Positions 8,091 through 18,300 of a stretch of DNA of 36,877 nt are shown here, piece by piece (positions within the stretch are counted from its first letter, which is position 1; the number at the start of each line of letters is the position of its first letter). This stretch comes from an uncultured Prevotella sp. (GTDB lineage Bacteria; Bacteroidota; Bacteroidia; Bacteroidales; Bacteroidaceae). The notes below the pieces were generated by a model. It did not search any database. It was given only the letters and a program-made list of their open reading frames with translations, and was not told where the DNA came from. A program made the position numbers and the translations under genes. The DNA lies in assembly GCA_946540435.1 (NCBI GenBank), contig CAMNII010000023.1, positions 1 to 36,877 on the forward strand, read 5' to 3'.

Positions 8091-8584
8091 CAGACGGCAT
8101 AGGCAGACAGGCCCTCCTCGCGCCCGACAAATCCTAAGTGCTCGGTCGTGGTGGCCTTGATGGATATGCAGTCGTCGGGGATGCCGATGACCTCAGCCAG
8201 GCAATGCTGCATGGCGGGGATATGCGGGTTGAGCTTCGGCCGCTGAGCGCAGACGGTGGCATCGATATTTCCTACGTGGTAGCCTTTGGAGGCTATCAGG
8301 TCGACGGTCTGACGGAGTATCACCTTGCTGTCCATTCCCAGCGTCTCGTCTGACGTGTCGGGGAAGTGGTAGCCGATGTCACGCATGTTGGCAGCGCCGA
8401 GCATGGCGTCGCAGATGGCATGGATGAGCACGTCGGCATCGCTGTGTCCGAGCAGTCCTTTCTCGAAGTCTATCTTGATGCCGCCAAGGATGAGGTCGCG
8501 TCCCTCGGTGAGCCGGTGGACGTCGAAGCCGAAGCCTATTCGCGGAGTCATGCCTTGCTGGCGGGTGGTGTCTGTCGTTTCCAT
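8078..8584 (-). CDS. ispF: 2-C-methyl-D-erythritol 2,4-cyclodiphosphate synthase
   Basis: IspF converts CDP-methylerythritol 2-phosphate to the cyclic diphosphate in the non-mevalonate isoprenoid pathway. It is a cytosolic trimer. The protein opens with GFGFDVHRL, giving the metal ligands Asp21 and His23, and His55 lies in DADVLIHA. Other family segments are LGHSDAD, PKLNPHIPAM and KATTTEHLGFVGREEG. The ATG at 8584 gives 168 aa. An in-frame ATG at 8551 (MTPRIGFG) would give the more usual family length of about 157 aa and may be the true start. The gene begins 8 nt after porV ends, so it is probably cotranscribed. Its last codons form part of the 30-bp repeat array. Confidence 0.96.
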   Translation of the reverse strand: METTDTTRQQGMTPRIGFGFDVHRLTEGRDLILGGIKIDFEKGLLGHSDADVLIHAICDAMLGAANMRDIGYHFPDTSDETLGMDSKVILRQTVDLIASKGYHVGNIDATVCAQRPKLNPHIPAMQHCLAEVIGIPDDCISIKATTTEHLGFVGREEGLSAYAVCLLV

Positions 8585-8592
8585 GCTGCCAC

Positions 8593-9816
8593 TTATTTAA
8601 ACAGGTCCTTGATGCCGTCCATATCAAACGACAGTGTGAACCGCATGGTCTGGTCGAGGGGGTTGGACTGGGCGGTGGAGATGACGTAGCCGGCATCGAG
8701 CGAGAAGACGCTCATCTTGAAGCCGGCACCGACGGTGAAGTACTTACGGTTACCCTTGCTCTGCGACTCATGATGGTAGCCGGCACGGATGCTGAACTGG
8801 TCGTGATAGACGTATTCGGCACCCACGCTCCACTGAATCTCTTCGAGTTCCTCGCTGAAGCCGTTGGGGGCATCGCTGAAGCTCTTGAACATGCCGCCGA
8901 TGCTCGACTGGTCGTAGTAGTTGCGACGTACGTATTCCTCGTAGTCCAGGTAATCGTCCTTCTTGGGGTCGGCCTTGTATTGGTCTTCCGAGGGGTAGGT
9001 GGGCACGAGCAGCTTGTTGGCATCGGCTGCGATGGTGAAACGGTTGTATTCGTCGACGGGAATCATCAGTGATGCTCCCAGTCTGAGGTTGGTAGGGATG
9101 AACTCGCTGTCGTCGGTACCGCTGAAGTTGATTTTCGAACCGATGTTCGATATGTTCATTCCCAGTCCGAGCTGGCATTCGCGGTCGCCCATGTTGAGGT
9201 AGTTCTGATAGTACATCGACAGGTCGGCGGCGAAGGCTCCGGCAGTGGGCTTTTCTTCGTCGGTGGAGTAGGACATGTCGGAGAAGAGGTAGCGCAGTCC
9301 TGCTGCCATGGAGAAATTCTCGGAGAGCATGATGGAGTAGGCTACGTCGACCGACATCTCGTAGGGATGGATGGTGTAGGCGTCTTCGGCCATGCTGGTG
9401 TACACCTCGCCGAGCGAGAAATAGTTCAGCGAACCGGAGATGGCGGAGTAGTCGCCGATGCGGTAGTATCCGGCGAGGTAGGCCAGATCCATGTCGTTGA
9501 CGAGTTGTCGCAGCCAGGGCGTGTAGTTCAGTGCCACTCCTGCCCGTGAGATGGTGAAGGGATACTTGGCGGCATTCCAGTATTGCGACACTACGTCAGG
9601 GTCGGTGGCAGCACCGACGTCGCCCATACCGCCTGCACGGGCATCGGGTGCGATGGCCTGCGAGACGAGGGCTGTGTGGATGGGGTTGAACATCTGTCGC
9701 TTGCCGTCTTCCTGTGCCTGTAGGGTTTGCGGGAGCAGGAGCAGGATGCCCAGCGCCGTTGTGTACCTGAGCAAGTGCGTCAGGATTGGCATACTATTGT
9801 TTTTTCTTTTCGTCAT
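8593..9816 (-). CDS. porV: Type IX secretion outer-membrane shuttle protein PorV
   Basis: PorV (LptO) is a FadL-like 14-stranded outer-membrane barrel. It binds the C-terminal domain of T9SS cargo emerging from SprA and delivers it to the attachment complex with PorU. The 407-aa protein starts with a signal peptide (LLRYTTALGILLLLPQTLQAQ). The mature N-terminus has NPIHTALVSQAIAPDARAGGMGDVGAATDPD, a stretch highly typical of PorV (given here by its halves NPIHTALVSQ and AIAPDARAGGMGDVG). The C-terminal end is an amphipathic strand with RFTLSFDM. A second possible start is at 9792 (MPILTHLL). The gene follows porU by 99 nt and precedes ispF by 8 nt. The order porU, porV, ispF matches the arrangement known in Porphyromonas. 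Confidence 0.95.
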   Translation of the reverse strand: MTKRKNNSMPILTHLLRYTTALGILLLLPQTLQAQEDGKRQMFNPIHTALVSQAIAPDARAGGMGDVGAATDPDVVSQYWNAAKYPFTISRAGVALNYTPWLRQLVNDMDLAYLAGYYRIGDYSAISGSLNYFSLGEVYTSMAEDAYTIHPYEMSVDVAYSIMLSENFSMAAGLRYLFSDMSYSTDEEKPTAGAFAADLSMYYQNYLNMGDRECQLGLGMNISNIGSKINFSGTDDSEFIPTNLRLGASLMIPVDEYNRFTIAADANKLLVPTYPSEDQYKADPKKDDYLDYEEYVRRNYYDQSSIGGMFKSFSDAPNGFSEELEEIQWSVGAEYVYHDQFSIRAGYHHESQSKGNRKYFTVGAGFKMSVFSLDAGYVISTAQSNPLDQTMRFTLSFDMDGIKDLFK

Positions 9817-9915
9817 AATCGCTGTCGTTCTATTTTTAATACTTCTTTTTGTTCAATATCTGGTTCTCCCGGGGCTAATGCTTAACACGCTCATCGAAGT
9901 GTTGGGCTGTGCGCA

Positions 9916-12900
9916 CTACAGGATGATCAGTTTCTTGGCTTTCGAGGTGTGTGACATCCCGTCGCTGGTGAGTCGCATGCGATAGAGATAGACACCTGTG
10001 TCGAGGCGCCGTCCACCGTCGACGGTCAGGTTCCAGTCATACGTATAGGCGGCATTGGTGGTGACGCCTGTCTCGGTATGTGCCCATAGCTGTCGGCCGC
10101 TGATGTCGAAGACTTCGAGTTCTACGTCGACGGTGCTTCCCAGACGGTCGTGGGTGACGATGAAGGTCGTCTCGGTGGTTGCGGGGTTGATGGTGCAGTT
10201 GATGTCGTAGATGGTTGGCGAGGCTTCTTTGCTCACATGGAAGGTGAGCTCTGCCGTCGACGGGTTGTTGAGCACGTCCCATGCGCGGAACAGCAGGCGG
10301 TGTTCACCGGGCTCGAGCGTGGGGATGCTGTAGTATGTCGTCCCGCTGGTGTAGGTGCCGAAGTCGAACTTGAAGTTGTCGTTGAGGACGTAAGTGCGCG
10401 ACTTCTCGCCATCGATGATCAGTTCCATGTCGTGGCCGATGCTGCCGCCGGAGGCATTGATGCCGTCCTCGTCGGTCAGCTGGGCGACGAAGTAGGGTGT
10501 GGTGTTCACCAGGTCTCCGTTGACGAACGACGGGGCGTTCAGGTAGCAGTAGATGCTTGGCCCAGTGGTATTGTTTCCTGTGACATCAGTTCCGCCTACG
10601 GTGAAGGCTTGTGTATATCCGTGAGCATCGCTGGAACGGCTGTCGTTATAGGCGTGCAGGTTGATGAGTCCCGTCTCGTTGGAGTAGTTAATGTCCTTGG
10701 GTACGGCGAAGGAGATGGTGAAGGTGCCGTTGCGCACGCTGTCGGAACCTTGGAAGAGGGTGTTTGTACGGTCGTAGAAGGTGAAGGGGTCGTCGGCTTC
10801 CTTGGTGTTATTCAGCTTGCACGTGATGAGTTCGAGGTTGTCGCGTACGGTGGCTGATACGATGCCGTTGAAGGTGTCGCTGCCGTCGATATGACCTGAG
10901 ATGCGGGCAATGCTTCCGGCTTGCATCTGCGGCAGAGTGGCGGCATCGTTGGTGCTGACGCCGTTGATGCTGTCGACGATGATGTTCTGACGGGGTTGGT
11001 GTAGGGCCAGTGCAGGGTCGCCGAGGAGGGAATACTGCAGCTTGTTGGTGCTCAGGTCGGTGCCGCGGTCGATGAGTTCGTTCTTGGCCAGGCGGCCTGC
11101 CTCGCCGATGGTGACGGCTCGTCCGTTGACCTTGCTCAGGACGTGTCGGAGGTAAGCGCTGTTGATGACTTTGTTCTGTGCGGCATAGACGGTGCGTGTC
11201 GTGCCGAAGAAAGCTACGGCACCACCTTTAGGGTTGAGCACGGCGGTCTCGCCGATGGTTGCCATCACGCCGTCGAAGGGCATGATGCCGCATGACGCGG
11301 TAATCCACAGGGGCAGGTTCTTTCCTGAGAAGTTGGCAAAGTCGTTGAGCTGCAGCACCAGCTCATGGGAGATTTGCTGTTCGGCGCCATGTCCGGCATA
11401 GTCCATGATGAGTGCTCCTGTCTGCTGGTATTGCTTGATGAGCTGAGTCACCTCGGGGTATCGGTAGCCGGTGGAGGTAGACTGGCGTGTGTAGGCGTCC
11501 CACATGATTTTCTTGACGACATAGGCGGGATAGAGTGCTGATACCTGTTCGATGGTGTTGTCGAGGTCTTTCATGTGGCGGTTGTTGTCGCCGTCGTCGC
11601 CCATGAAGACGAGCGTGTTCTGCCATGGTCCGGCGTTGGCATTCTCGGCGTAGGCAATGGTTTTGTCGACCATCGCCTTGGCTTCGTCCTCGCTGTTGAC
11701 AGGGAAGCGGCCTACGGCAAGGTCGAGCTTGTCGGCTGACTGCGGGTTGGAGCCTTCGCCGTCGTCGAGGAGTCCGAAGAACCCGTCGTCGACATAGCTG
11801 TAGACATCGTGCAGGGAGTTCTCGCTCTCGAAACAGAGCAGCAGGTCGTCGGCATCGAAGGCGCTGCATTCTGCGGTGAGGAGCCGGTTGTCCCATACAC
11901 AGTCGCCGAAGAGGAGCAGGTATTTGGGCATGTCGGCTTCTGACGCTGCCCTGTCGTAGAGCATCTTCATGTATCGCCGGTAGGCGTTGGCGTCGGGCGT
12001 TCCGCTGGAGAATTCATTGTAGAGTTCGTCAGCCGGCACGATGGTGACGCGCAGGGAGTCCTTCTTCTCGTGGTGTGCTTTCAGGCGTTCGGCCTGTTGC
12101 AGCAGACGCTGCGAGGTAGGGATGATGATGACCATGTCTGTCTGTGGGTCGGCATGGTGGTCCTGATTGGTGATGGCATGGACATATTCCGGTACGGGAA
12201 TGTCGGCACTATGCAGATTAGGAGCCGGCGCAGCCTTCTCCCATGCCATTGATACGTAGTCGAGTCGCAGGGGACCGCCGCGTGTGCAGGTGATGGTGAC
12301 GGTGTTCTGCTCTTTCAGCCCCGATACCTGATAGACGGCGATGCGGTTGTCGCCTTTGTAGTAGCGGTCGGGAATGGAGAAGCTCATGGTGCCGAGCACC
12401 GAGTCGTTGATGGCAATCTGTGCGCCGCTGGCTACGCCGGCGACGACGCTTACCGACAGCTGTCCTGTTGCCGACTGGCTGTTGTTCTCCAGCGTAATGG
12501 TCTTGGTCTTTCCGTTGTCGATGGTTTCTCTGTCGAAGAGGTTTCTGCCTCCGTGGAACCAGGAGTAACCGTCGTTTTCGCAGAGGGTGTGATAGAACTC
12601 CGGTGCCGGATAGCAGGCGTTGAGCAGTTCTTCTTCACTGATGGAGGCAGGGGCGTCGCCGTCTTGTGTGAGGAAGTAGTATCCGTAGTCGGAATAGGGG
12701 TTGCGCGTGCGTCGTGTTGCCTTGTTGTCCTCCCATGACACGGGTCCCTGGGCGTAGAACAGACGGCGGCCGTCGACGGTGGCTGTCGGAACTTCCTTGA
12801 GGTCGTCGAGGCGGATGAGGTCGGCTTCTCGGAGTGTCTCGTTCTGAAGTGCGCCGCCATAGCCGTAGAGCTTTACCTTGGAGAGGTCGTTGAAGCCAGC

Positions 12901-13434
12901 CTTGCGGATGAGGGCATCAGTGAGCTGATGGACACCAGTCTCTGCCACACGTATCTTCACCCATCGGCCGTTGGCCAGCACGGAGTGGTCGGCATAACGT
13001 CCGGCGGCAGCCTGCAGTCTGTCGGCTTTCCGTATCTTCCGTCCGCCAGGAGTGATGGTCGAACGTGGGGTGGCGTCAATCTGTATCATGAAGCTGGCGA
13101 GGATCTGTTGCCTTCCCTCGCGCCATACCCATGGTGTGAACACTACCTCAAGGGCTCCCCGCTTGCGGTCGAGGGCAAGGCGGTGGGTCAGGCTGGGCAT
13201 GGGGGGCAGCAGGCTGTCAACGGTCTGTGGGGCATCGACGAACTCAGGGTAGAGCAGGCGTGCCGTGTAGCAGCTGTCGGCATAGTTTCCGGGCAGTGGG
13301 AATGAGAAGGCGACGTGTGGCAATGCGTCACCTGTCAACTCGACGTCGGAGGCCGTCAGGTTGACAAACTGCTGCCGCTGTGCCTGTAAGCCCAGTGCAG
13401 CCATTAGCATTGCCATTATCAGTCTGATCTTCAT
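9916..13434 (-). CDS. porU: Type IX secretion sortase PorU (C25 gingipain-like)
   Basis: PorU is the cell-surface cysteine peptidase that removes the C-terminal signal of T9SS cargo and links the protein to A-LPS. With the start at 13434 it has 1172 aa and an N-terminal signal peptide (MKIRLIMAMLMAALGLQAQ). The catalytic pair is visible as His682 in DYAGHGAEQQ and Cys715 in WITASCGIMPFDG. The 33-residue spacing equals that of the characterised Porphyromonas PorU (His657/Cys690). The C-terminus has its own T9SS-type domain (VFDISGRQLW, then a Y-x-Y-rich strand, ending SKAKKLIIL). The start is decided by a four-base ATGA overlap with the stop of the upstream hydrolase, which implies translational coupling. 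A longer in-frame extension to 13473 lies inside that gene and lacks a signal-peptide-like start. Confidence 0.95.
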   Translation of the reverse strand: MKIRLIMAMLMAALGLQAQRQQFVNLTASDVELTGDALPHVAFSFPLPGNYADSCYTARLLYPEFVDAPQTVDSLLPPMPSLTHRLALDRKRGALEVVFTPWVWREGRQQILASFMIQIDATPRSTITPGGRKIRKADRLQAAAGRYADHSVLANGRWVKIRVAETGVHQLTDALIRKAGFNDLSKVKLYGYGGALQNETLREADLIRLDDLKEVPTATVDGRRLFYAQGPVSWEDNKATRRTRNPYSDYGYYFLTQDGDAPASISEEELLNACYPAPEFYHTLCENDGYSWFHGGRNLFDRETIDNGKTKTITLENNSQSATGQLSVSVVAGVASGAQIAINDSVLGTMSFSIPDRYYKGDNRIAVYQVSGLKEQNTVTITCTRGGPLRLDYVSMAWEKAAPAPNLHSADIPVPEYVHAITNQDHHADPQTDMVIIIPTSQRLLQQAERLKAHHEKKDSLRVTIVPADELYNEFSSGTPDANAYRRYMKMLYDRAASEADMPKYLLLFGDCVWDNRLLTAECSAFDADDLLLCFESENSLHDVYSYVDDGFFGLLDDGEGSNPQSADKLDLAVGRFPVNSEDEAKAMVDKTIAYAENANAGPWQNTLVFMGDDGDNNRHMKDLDNTIEQVSALYPAYVVKKIMWDAYTRQSTSTGYRYPEVTQLIKQYQQTGALIMDYAGHGAEQQISHELVLQLNDFANFSGKNLPLWITASCGIMPFDGVMATIGETAVLNPKGGAVAFFGTTRTVYAAQNKVINSAYLRHVLSKVNGRAVTIGEAGRLAKNELIDRGTDLSTNKLQYSLLGDPALALHQPRQNIIVDSINGVSTNDAATLPQMQAGSIARISGHIDGSDTFNGIVSATVRDNLELITCKLNNTKEADDPFTFYDRTNTLFQGSDSVRNGTFTISFAVPKDINYSNETGLINLHAYNDSRSSDAHGYTQAFTVGGTDVTGNNTTGPSIYCYLNAPSFVNGDLVNTTPYFVAQLTDEDGINASGGSIGHDMELIIDGEKSRTYVLNDNFKFDFGTYTSGTTYYSIPTLEPGEHRLLFRAWDVLNNPSTAELTFHVSKEASPTIYDINCTINPATTETTFIVTHDRLGSTVDVELEVFDISGRQLWAHTETGVTTNAAYTYDWNLTVDGGRRLDTGVYLYRMRLTSDGMSHTSKAKKLIIL

Positions 13435-14060
13435 TTGCAGTTGAACTCCAATACTTTTTCGTCGTCCAGCCATCCTTCCAGGTGGTCGTCAGGATGGACT
13501 GCTCCCACGCCGGTGGGTGTGCCGGTGAAGAGGAGGTCGCCCGTGCGGAGGGTGAATGTCTGCGAGATATAGCTGATGAGGGCATCGATATCGAACAGCA
13601 TGTCGGCGGTGTTGCCATCCTGCACGACCGTTCCGTTGACGGCCAGTCGGAGGCGGTGGGACAACCGGTGCTCGTCGGTCTGGACGTCAGGGACGATGTC
13701 TATCCATCTTCCGATGGCTGCCGACCCGTCGAAGGCCTTGGCTCTCTCCCATGGCAATCCTTTCCCGCGCAGCTGCTGCTGTAACTCTCGTGCCGTGAAG
13801 TCTATCCCCACGGTGACAGCATCATAATAGCGGTGGGCAAAGCGCTTCGGGATTCCTTTCCCTAATCTGCAGATGCGCACCACCAATTCCGTCTCGTATT
13901 CTATTCTACCGAGTTCCTCAGGCACGAAGAACGGCCTTCCGCCTTTCAGCAGTGCCGAGTCCGGTTTCATGAACACTACGGGTTCCTCTGATACATATAA
14001 CGTGGAATGTAGCGCTTTATTGTGTTGCGCATAATTCATTCCGATGCAAAAAATCTTCAT
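13431..14060 (-). CDS. Fumarylacetoacetate hydrolase (FAH) family protein
   Basis: This is a small single-domain FAH-family enzyme of 209 aa, related to acylpyruvate hydrolases and oxaloacetate decarboxylases (YcgM/FAHD1 type). The expected metal ligands are seen as Glu56 and Glu58 in IEYETELVV and Asp87 in VGIDFTARELQ. KAFDGSAAIG (108-117) and LLFTGTPTGVG near the C-terminus are standard family motifs. It is cytosolic with no signal peptide. Its stop codon overlaps the porU start by four bases, and it begins 33 nt after the chromate transporter gene. The exact substrate is unknown, and its link to T9SS may only be operon history. Confidence 0.93.
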   Translation of the reverse strand: MKIFCIGMNYAQHNKALHSTLYVSEEPVVFMKPDSALLKGGRPFFVPEELGRIEYETELVVRICRLGKGIPKRFAHRYYDAVTVGIDFTARELQQQLRGKGLPWERAKAFDGSAAIGRWIDIVPDVQTDEHRLSHRLRLAVNGTVVQDGNTADMLFDIDALISYISQTFTLRTGDLLFTGTPTGVGAVHPDDHLEGWLDDEKVLEFNCK

Positions 14061-14093
14061 AGTATTGAAAAGACAAGTAGGAAGGGACCGTTG

Positions 14094-14669
14094 TCAATAC
14101 AGTAGCATCAGGCCCGCAAAGGCTGCGAAGGCAATCATCTTGATGGGGTTCACCTTGACGACCTTTACGCCGATGAAGGTGGCCACAAAGAGGAATATGC
14201 TCACGCCGAACTGCCATGCGTCTTGGCTTGGCGTCGAGAAATTCTCTGAATTCATCAGCAGCAGTGTGGCGGCTGCCAGCAGTCCGACGACGGCAGGTCG
14301 CAGCCCTACGAAAACGTTTTGCACGACTGATGTATGCCAGTATTTCATGAACATTCTGCTGATGACAATCATCAGGATGACAGAGGGGAGCACCAGTGAG
14401 AAGGTGGCGACGGCAGAGCCGAGGACAGCCATTCCCGTGCCGTATCCGGCATTGTGGATGGCGGCATATCCGCAGTAGGTTGCCGAGTTGATGCCGATGG
14501 GTCCTGGTGTCATCTGTGAGATAGCGACGATGTTGGTAAATTCCGCTGACGACAGCCATGCATGGTGTACGACGGTCTCGGTCTGTATCAGCGACAGCAT
14601 GCCATAGCCTCCTCCGAATCCGAAGAGGCCTATCATGAAGAATGTATAGAAGAGTTCAAGAAATATCAT
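14094..14669 (-). CDS. Chromate transporter family protein, half-size (second of pair)
   Basis: This 191-aa membrane protein of the CHR family represents one half of a full-length ChrA. The N-terminal signature FGFGGGYGML (16-25) and the motif SQMTPGPIGIN (51-61) are typical, followed by about five or six hydrophobic helices. Half-size CHR proteins usually occur as adjacent pairs that work together, and its partner is 14847-15386. The physiological substrate in gut or oral Bacteroidales is not established; chromate efflux is a family name rather than a proven role here. Confidence 0.92.
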   Translation of the reverse strand: MIFLELFYTFFMIGLFGFGGGYGMLSLIQTETVVHHAWLSSAEFTNIVAISQMTPGPIGINSATYCGYAAIHNAGYGTGMAVLGSAVATFSLVLPSVILMIVISRMFMKYWHTSVVQNVFVGLRPAVVGLLAAATLLLMNSENFSTPSQDAWQFGVSIFLFVATFIGVKVVKVNPIKMIAFAAFAGLMLLY

Positions 14670-14826
14670 CTGAGTAATTAGTAATTAGTAATGAGTAATT
14701 AGTAATTATGATTACATTTGCTGTTGGCGACGGGGAATGAATAATTAGTAATGAGTAATTAGTAATTATGATTACATTTGCTGTTGGCAACGGGGGATGA
14801 GTAATTAGTAATTATGATTACATTTG
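14670..14826. repeat. 60-bp tandem repeat of AT-rich TAATTAGTAATTA type
   Basis: Two near-identical 60-bp units at 14691-14750 and 14751-14810 share GAGTAATTAGTAATTATG, then ATTACATTTGCTGTTGGC, then ACGGGG. A partial third copy runs to 14826. Short TAATTAGTAATTAG runs flank the units on the left. The array fills the gap between the two half-size chromate transporter genes, an odd place for an expansion inside an operon. No ORF is seen. Confidence 0.9.
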
Positions 14827-14846
14827 TGTTCACTCTGTCAGATAGT

Positions 14847-15386
14847 TCATTCTTCCTCGCTGTCGGTCAGCAAACCGTAGAGGAGGCCACCGATGGCGGC
14901 TGCCAGGATGATGATGATGGGGTTTACCTCCATGAGCCAGATGAGGATGGCCGAGACGATGGGTATCCAGCAGTTGGAGGTGGTCAGGCGGGCGCTCTTT
15001 GCCAGGTTGAAGGTAGGTACGGCAATCAGTGCCACGACGGCAGGCCGGATGCCTCGGAACATGGCAGCCACCCAGGGCACGTCCATGAAGCGGTGGAAGA
15101 ACATCGCAATCATCAGGATGATGAGGAAGGATGGCAGTGCCGTCCCCAGCGCCGACCAGATGGCGCCGTGCACCTTTCGCAGCTTGTAGCCGATGAACAC
15201 GCTGATGTTGATGGCAAAGACGCCGGGACAACTTTGTGCGATGGCGATAAGGTCGAGGAATTCTTCTTTTGATATCCATCGGTGTTTATCCACCACTTCA
15301 GCCTCGATGATGGGTATCATAGCATACCCGCCACCGAGGGTGAACGCTCCGATCTTGAAGAATGTGCTAAACAGTTTCTTGTTCAT
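14847..15386 (-). CDS. Chromate transporter family protein, half-size (first of pair)
   Basis: This 179-aa CHR-family membrane protein has FTLGGGYAMIP (15-25) near the N-terminus, AQSCPGVFAIN (50-60) as the counterpart of the partner's SQMTPGPIGIN, and RGIRPAVVALIA in the middle. These are the usual markers of the family. The GGGYAM and PGxxxIN motifs appear in both halves, as expected for the internal duplication of ChrA. The start ATG lies 3 nt after the purL stop, so it is likely translated from the purL transcript. The C-terminus is acidic (TDSEEE). Confidence 0.92.
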   Translation of the reverse strand: MNKKLFSTFFKIGAFTLGGGYAMIPIIEAEVVDKHRWISKEEFLDLIAIAQSCPGVFAINISVFIGYKLRKVHGAIWSALGTALPSFLIILMIAMFFHRFMDVPWVAAMFRGIRPAVVALIAVPTFNLAKSARLTTSNCWIPIVSAILIWLMEVNPIIIILAAAIGGLLYGLLTDSEEE

Positions 15387-15389
15387 TGC

Positions 15390-18300
15390 TTAATTCTTCT
15401 TTCCTGCTTTCTTTTCGCACCATTTGCGGGCATTGACAAAGGCTTCTATCCATGGGGTTACCTCGTCCATGCGCCGTTCCTGCGGATACCATGCGCACTG
15501 CCATGGGAAGATGGCACGCTCCAGATGGGGCATCATGGCCAGGTGGCGTCCGTCGTGCGAGCAGATGCCGGCGACGTTGTAGTCTGACCCGTTGGGGTTG
15601 GCGGGGTAGCCGGCGTAGTTGTACTTTGCAATGACGTTGTAGTCGCTCTCCTGGCCGGGCAGCGAGAACTTGCCTTCTCCGTGGGCTACCCACAGTCCGA
15701 GCTTGGTATTGCTGAGCGAGCCGAACATCACGCTGTCGTTCTCGGGTATCTGCAGGGCGATATACTCGCTTTCGAACTTATGCGAGTCGTTATGGAGCAT
15801 TTTTATTCTATTCGACGGGTTCTTTCCATCATTCGCCTCGTCAGCTTGTCCGTTTGTCAACTTGTCTGTTAACCCGAGCTCCACCATCAGCTGGCAGCCG
15901 TTGCAGATGCCGAGCGAGAGGGTGTCCTCACGTGCATAGAAGCGGTCGAGGGCCTCTTTGGCTTTCGGGTTGTAGAGGAATGCTCCTGCCCAGCCTTTTG
16001 CCGATCCGAGGACGTCGCTGTTGGAGAATCCTCCGCAGAAGACGATCATCGATACTTCCTCGAGGGTCTCGCGTCCGCTGATGAGGTCGGTCATGGTGAC
16101 ATCCTTCACGCGGAAGCCGGCGAGATAGAGAGAGTAGGCCATCTCGCGGTCGCCGTTGGTTCCTTTCTCACGGATGATGGCGGCAATGGGTGCGTCGGCC
16201 TGTCGTTTCTTGCCGTCGGCGCTGAGGCCATATTGGGAGAGTGTGCCTCGGAAGCCTTTCGGCAGGTTTATCTGCAGCGGCTGGTGCTTGTAGTTCTCGA
16301 AACGCTCGCGGGCCTTTCCGTTGAAGCTCTGCTTCTGGTCGAGCTCATAGGAGGTCTCATACCATACGTCGCGCAGGTGGTCGATGTCGAAGGCTGTCTG
16401 CCAGTCGCCGCTCTTGATGACGAGGGTGCGGTCGACGGTGGTGTAGCCGATCTTGGCGAAGCCTACGCCCATGTCTTCGAGATAGTCGCGCAGGTCGAAC
16501 TTATGGTCGTCGCTCACCTGTATGACGACGCCGGGGTTCTCGGCAAAGAGTGTCTTGACGATGTCGCCGTCGGCGCAGATGTCGTGCAGGTTGACGTGCA
16601 GTCCGCCTTCGTTGTTGCCGAAGGTCATCTCGAGGAGTGTGGTGATGAGTCCGCCAGCCGAGATGTCGTGTCCTGCCATCACCCATCCGCGGCGGATGAG
16701 CTCCTGTACGGCGTTGAAGCAGTCGGCGAAGTATTCCGTATTCTCTACTGTCGGCACGTCGGAGCCCACGTGTCCCTGGCTCTGCGCGAAGGCCGATCCT
16801 CCGAGCCGCTGTTCACAGAACGAGAAGTCGATATGATAGAGTGAGGCATGCTTGTCGTTGATGACGACGGGGGACACTACTTTGCGCACGTCGTCCACTT
16901 CGCCTCCGGCCGAAACGATGACGGTTCCCGGCGAGATGACTTTCTGTCCGTCGGGGTACTGCTGTGTCATCGACAGGGAGTCCTTGCCTGTCGGTACGTT
17001 GATATGCAGGTCGCAGCAGAAGTCGGACAGGGCTTTCACACCGGCATAGAGTCGTGCGTCTTCGCCTTTCTGCGACCGGCAGGGCCACATCCAGTTTGCT
17101 GACAGCGATACGCTCTGCAGGCCTTTCGTGAGTGGTGCCCATACAATGTTGGTCAGTGCCTCTGCCACGGCGAGCACGGAGCCTGCCTCCGGTGATGCCA
17201 GTCCTGCCTGGGGGGCATGTCCGATGGCTGTGGCGATGCCTTTCCGTCCGCGATAGTCGAGGGCTACCACGCCGCAGTCGCTCAGCGGCAGCTGTATCTG
17301 TCCCTGGCACTGCTGTCGTGCTATCTTTCCTGTCACCGAGCGGTCGACCTTGTTCGTCAGCCAGTCTTTGCAGGCGACGGCCTCCAGTCGGAGCACTTTC
17401 TCCAGGTAGCCGTTGAGGGCGTCGGATAATGCAGCGTCAGCGGCTGTTTCGGATTTTCCCAGATATTCCACGGGTGCATAGTGATGGTCCACGGTCTCAT
17501 CGCGCATGATGGTTTTCGGTGAGTGTCCGAACATCTGTGCCACGTCGAGGTCGAAGGGCTTGACGCCGTCGGCCTGTCGGAATGAGAAGTGTGCGTCGCC
17601 AGTGGTCTCGCCGACGACGTAGAGCGGTGCACGCTCGCGCTCGGCTATTTTCCGTACGTCGTCGATGTACTTCTCGTCGATGAGCAGTCCCATGCGTTCC
17701 TGACTCTCGTTGGCGATGATTTCTTTGGCCGACAGGGTCTTGTCGCCGATGGGGAGGCGGTCCATCTCAATCTCTCCTCCGCACTCTTCCACCAGCTCAG
17801 ACAGACAGTTCAGATGGCCTGCCGAGCCGTGGTCGTGGATGGAGACGACGGGGTTCTCCTGGCTCTCAACGAGTGCGCGTACGAGGTTGTATGCCCGTTT
17901 CTGCATCTCGGGGTTGGCGCGCTGGATGGCGTTGAGTTCGATGCCGTTGCTGTATCGTCCGGTGTCGACTGACGATACGCTGCCTCCGCCGAGTCCGATG
18001 CGGTAGTTGTCGCCGCCGACGACGACAATCTTGTTGCCTTTCTGGGGTTCTTTCTTCAGGCAGTCGCGCTTCTTGCCGTAGCCCACGCCGCCTGCCAGCA
18101 TGATGACTTTGTCGTAGGCGTAGAGGGGTTCCCCCTGTTTACCGGCGTCGGTCGTGTCTTCCTGATGCTCGAAGGTGAGTACGGAGCCGCAGATGAGTGG
18201 CTGTCCGAACTTGTTGCCGAAGTCGCTGGCGCCGTTTGATGCCTTGATGAGGATCTGTTCGGGTGTCTGATAGAGCCAGGGACGGTCGGATGTCCGCGGC

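Noticed and set aside
14670..14826. Insertion sequence remnant
   Set aside because: No transposase fragment, no terminal inverted repeats and no target-site duplication; a simple tandem repeat explains it.
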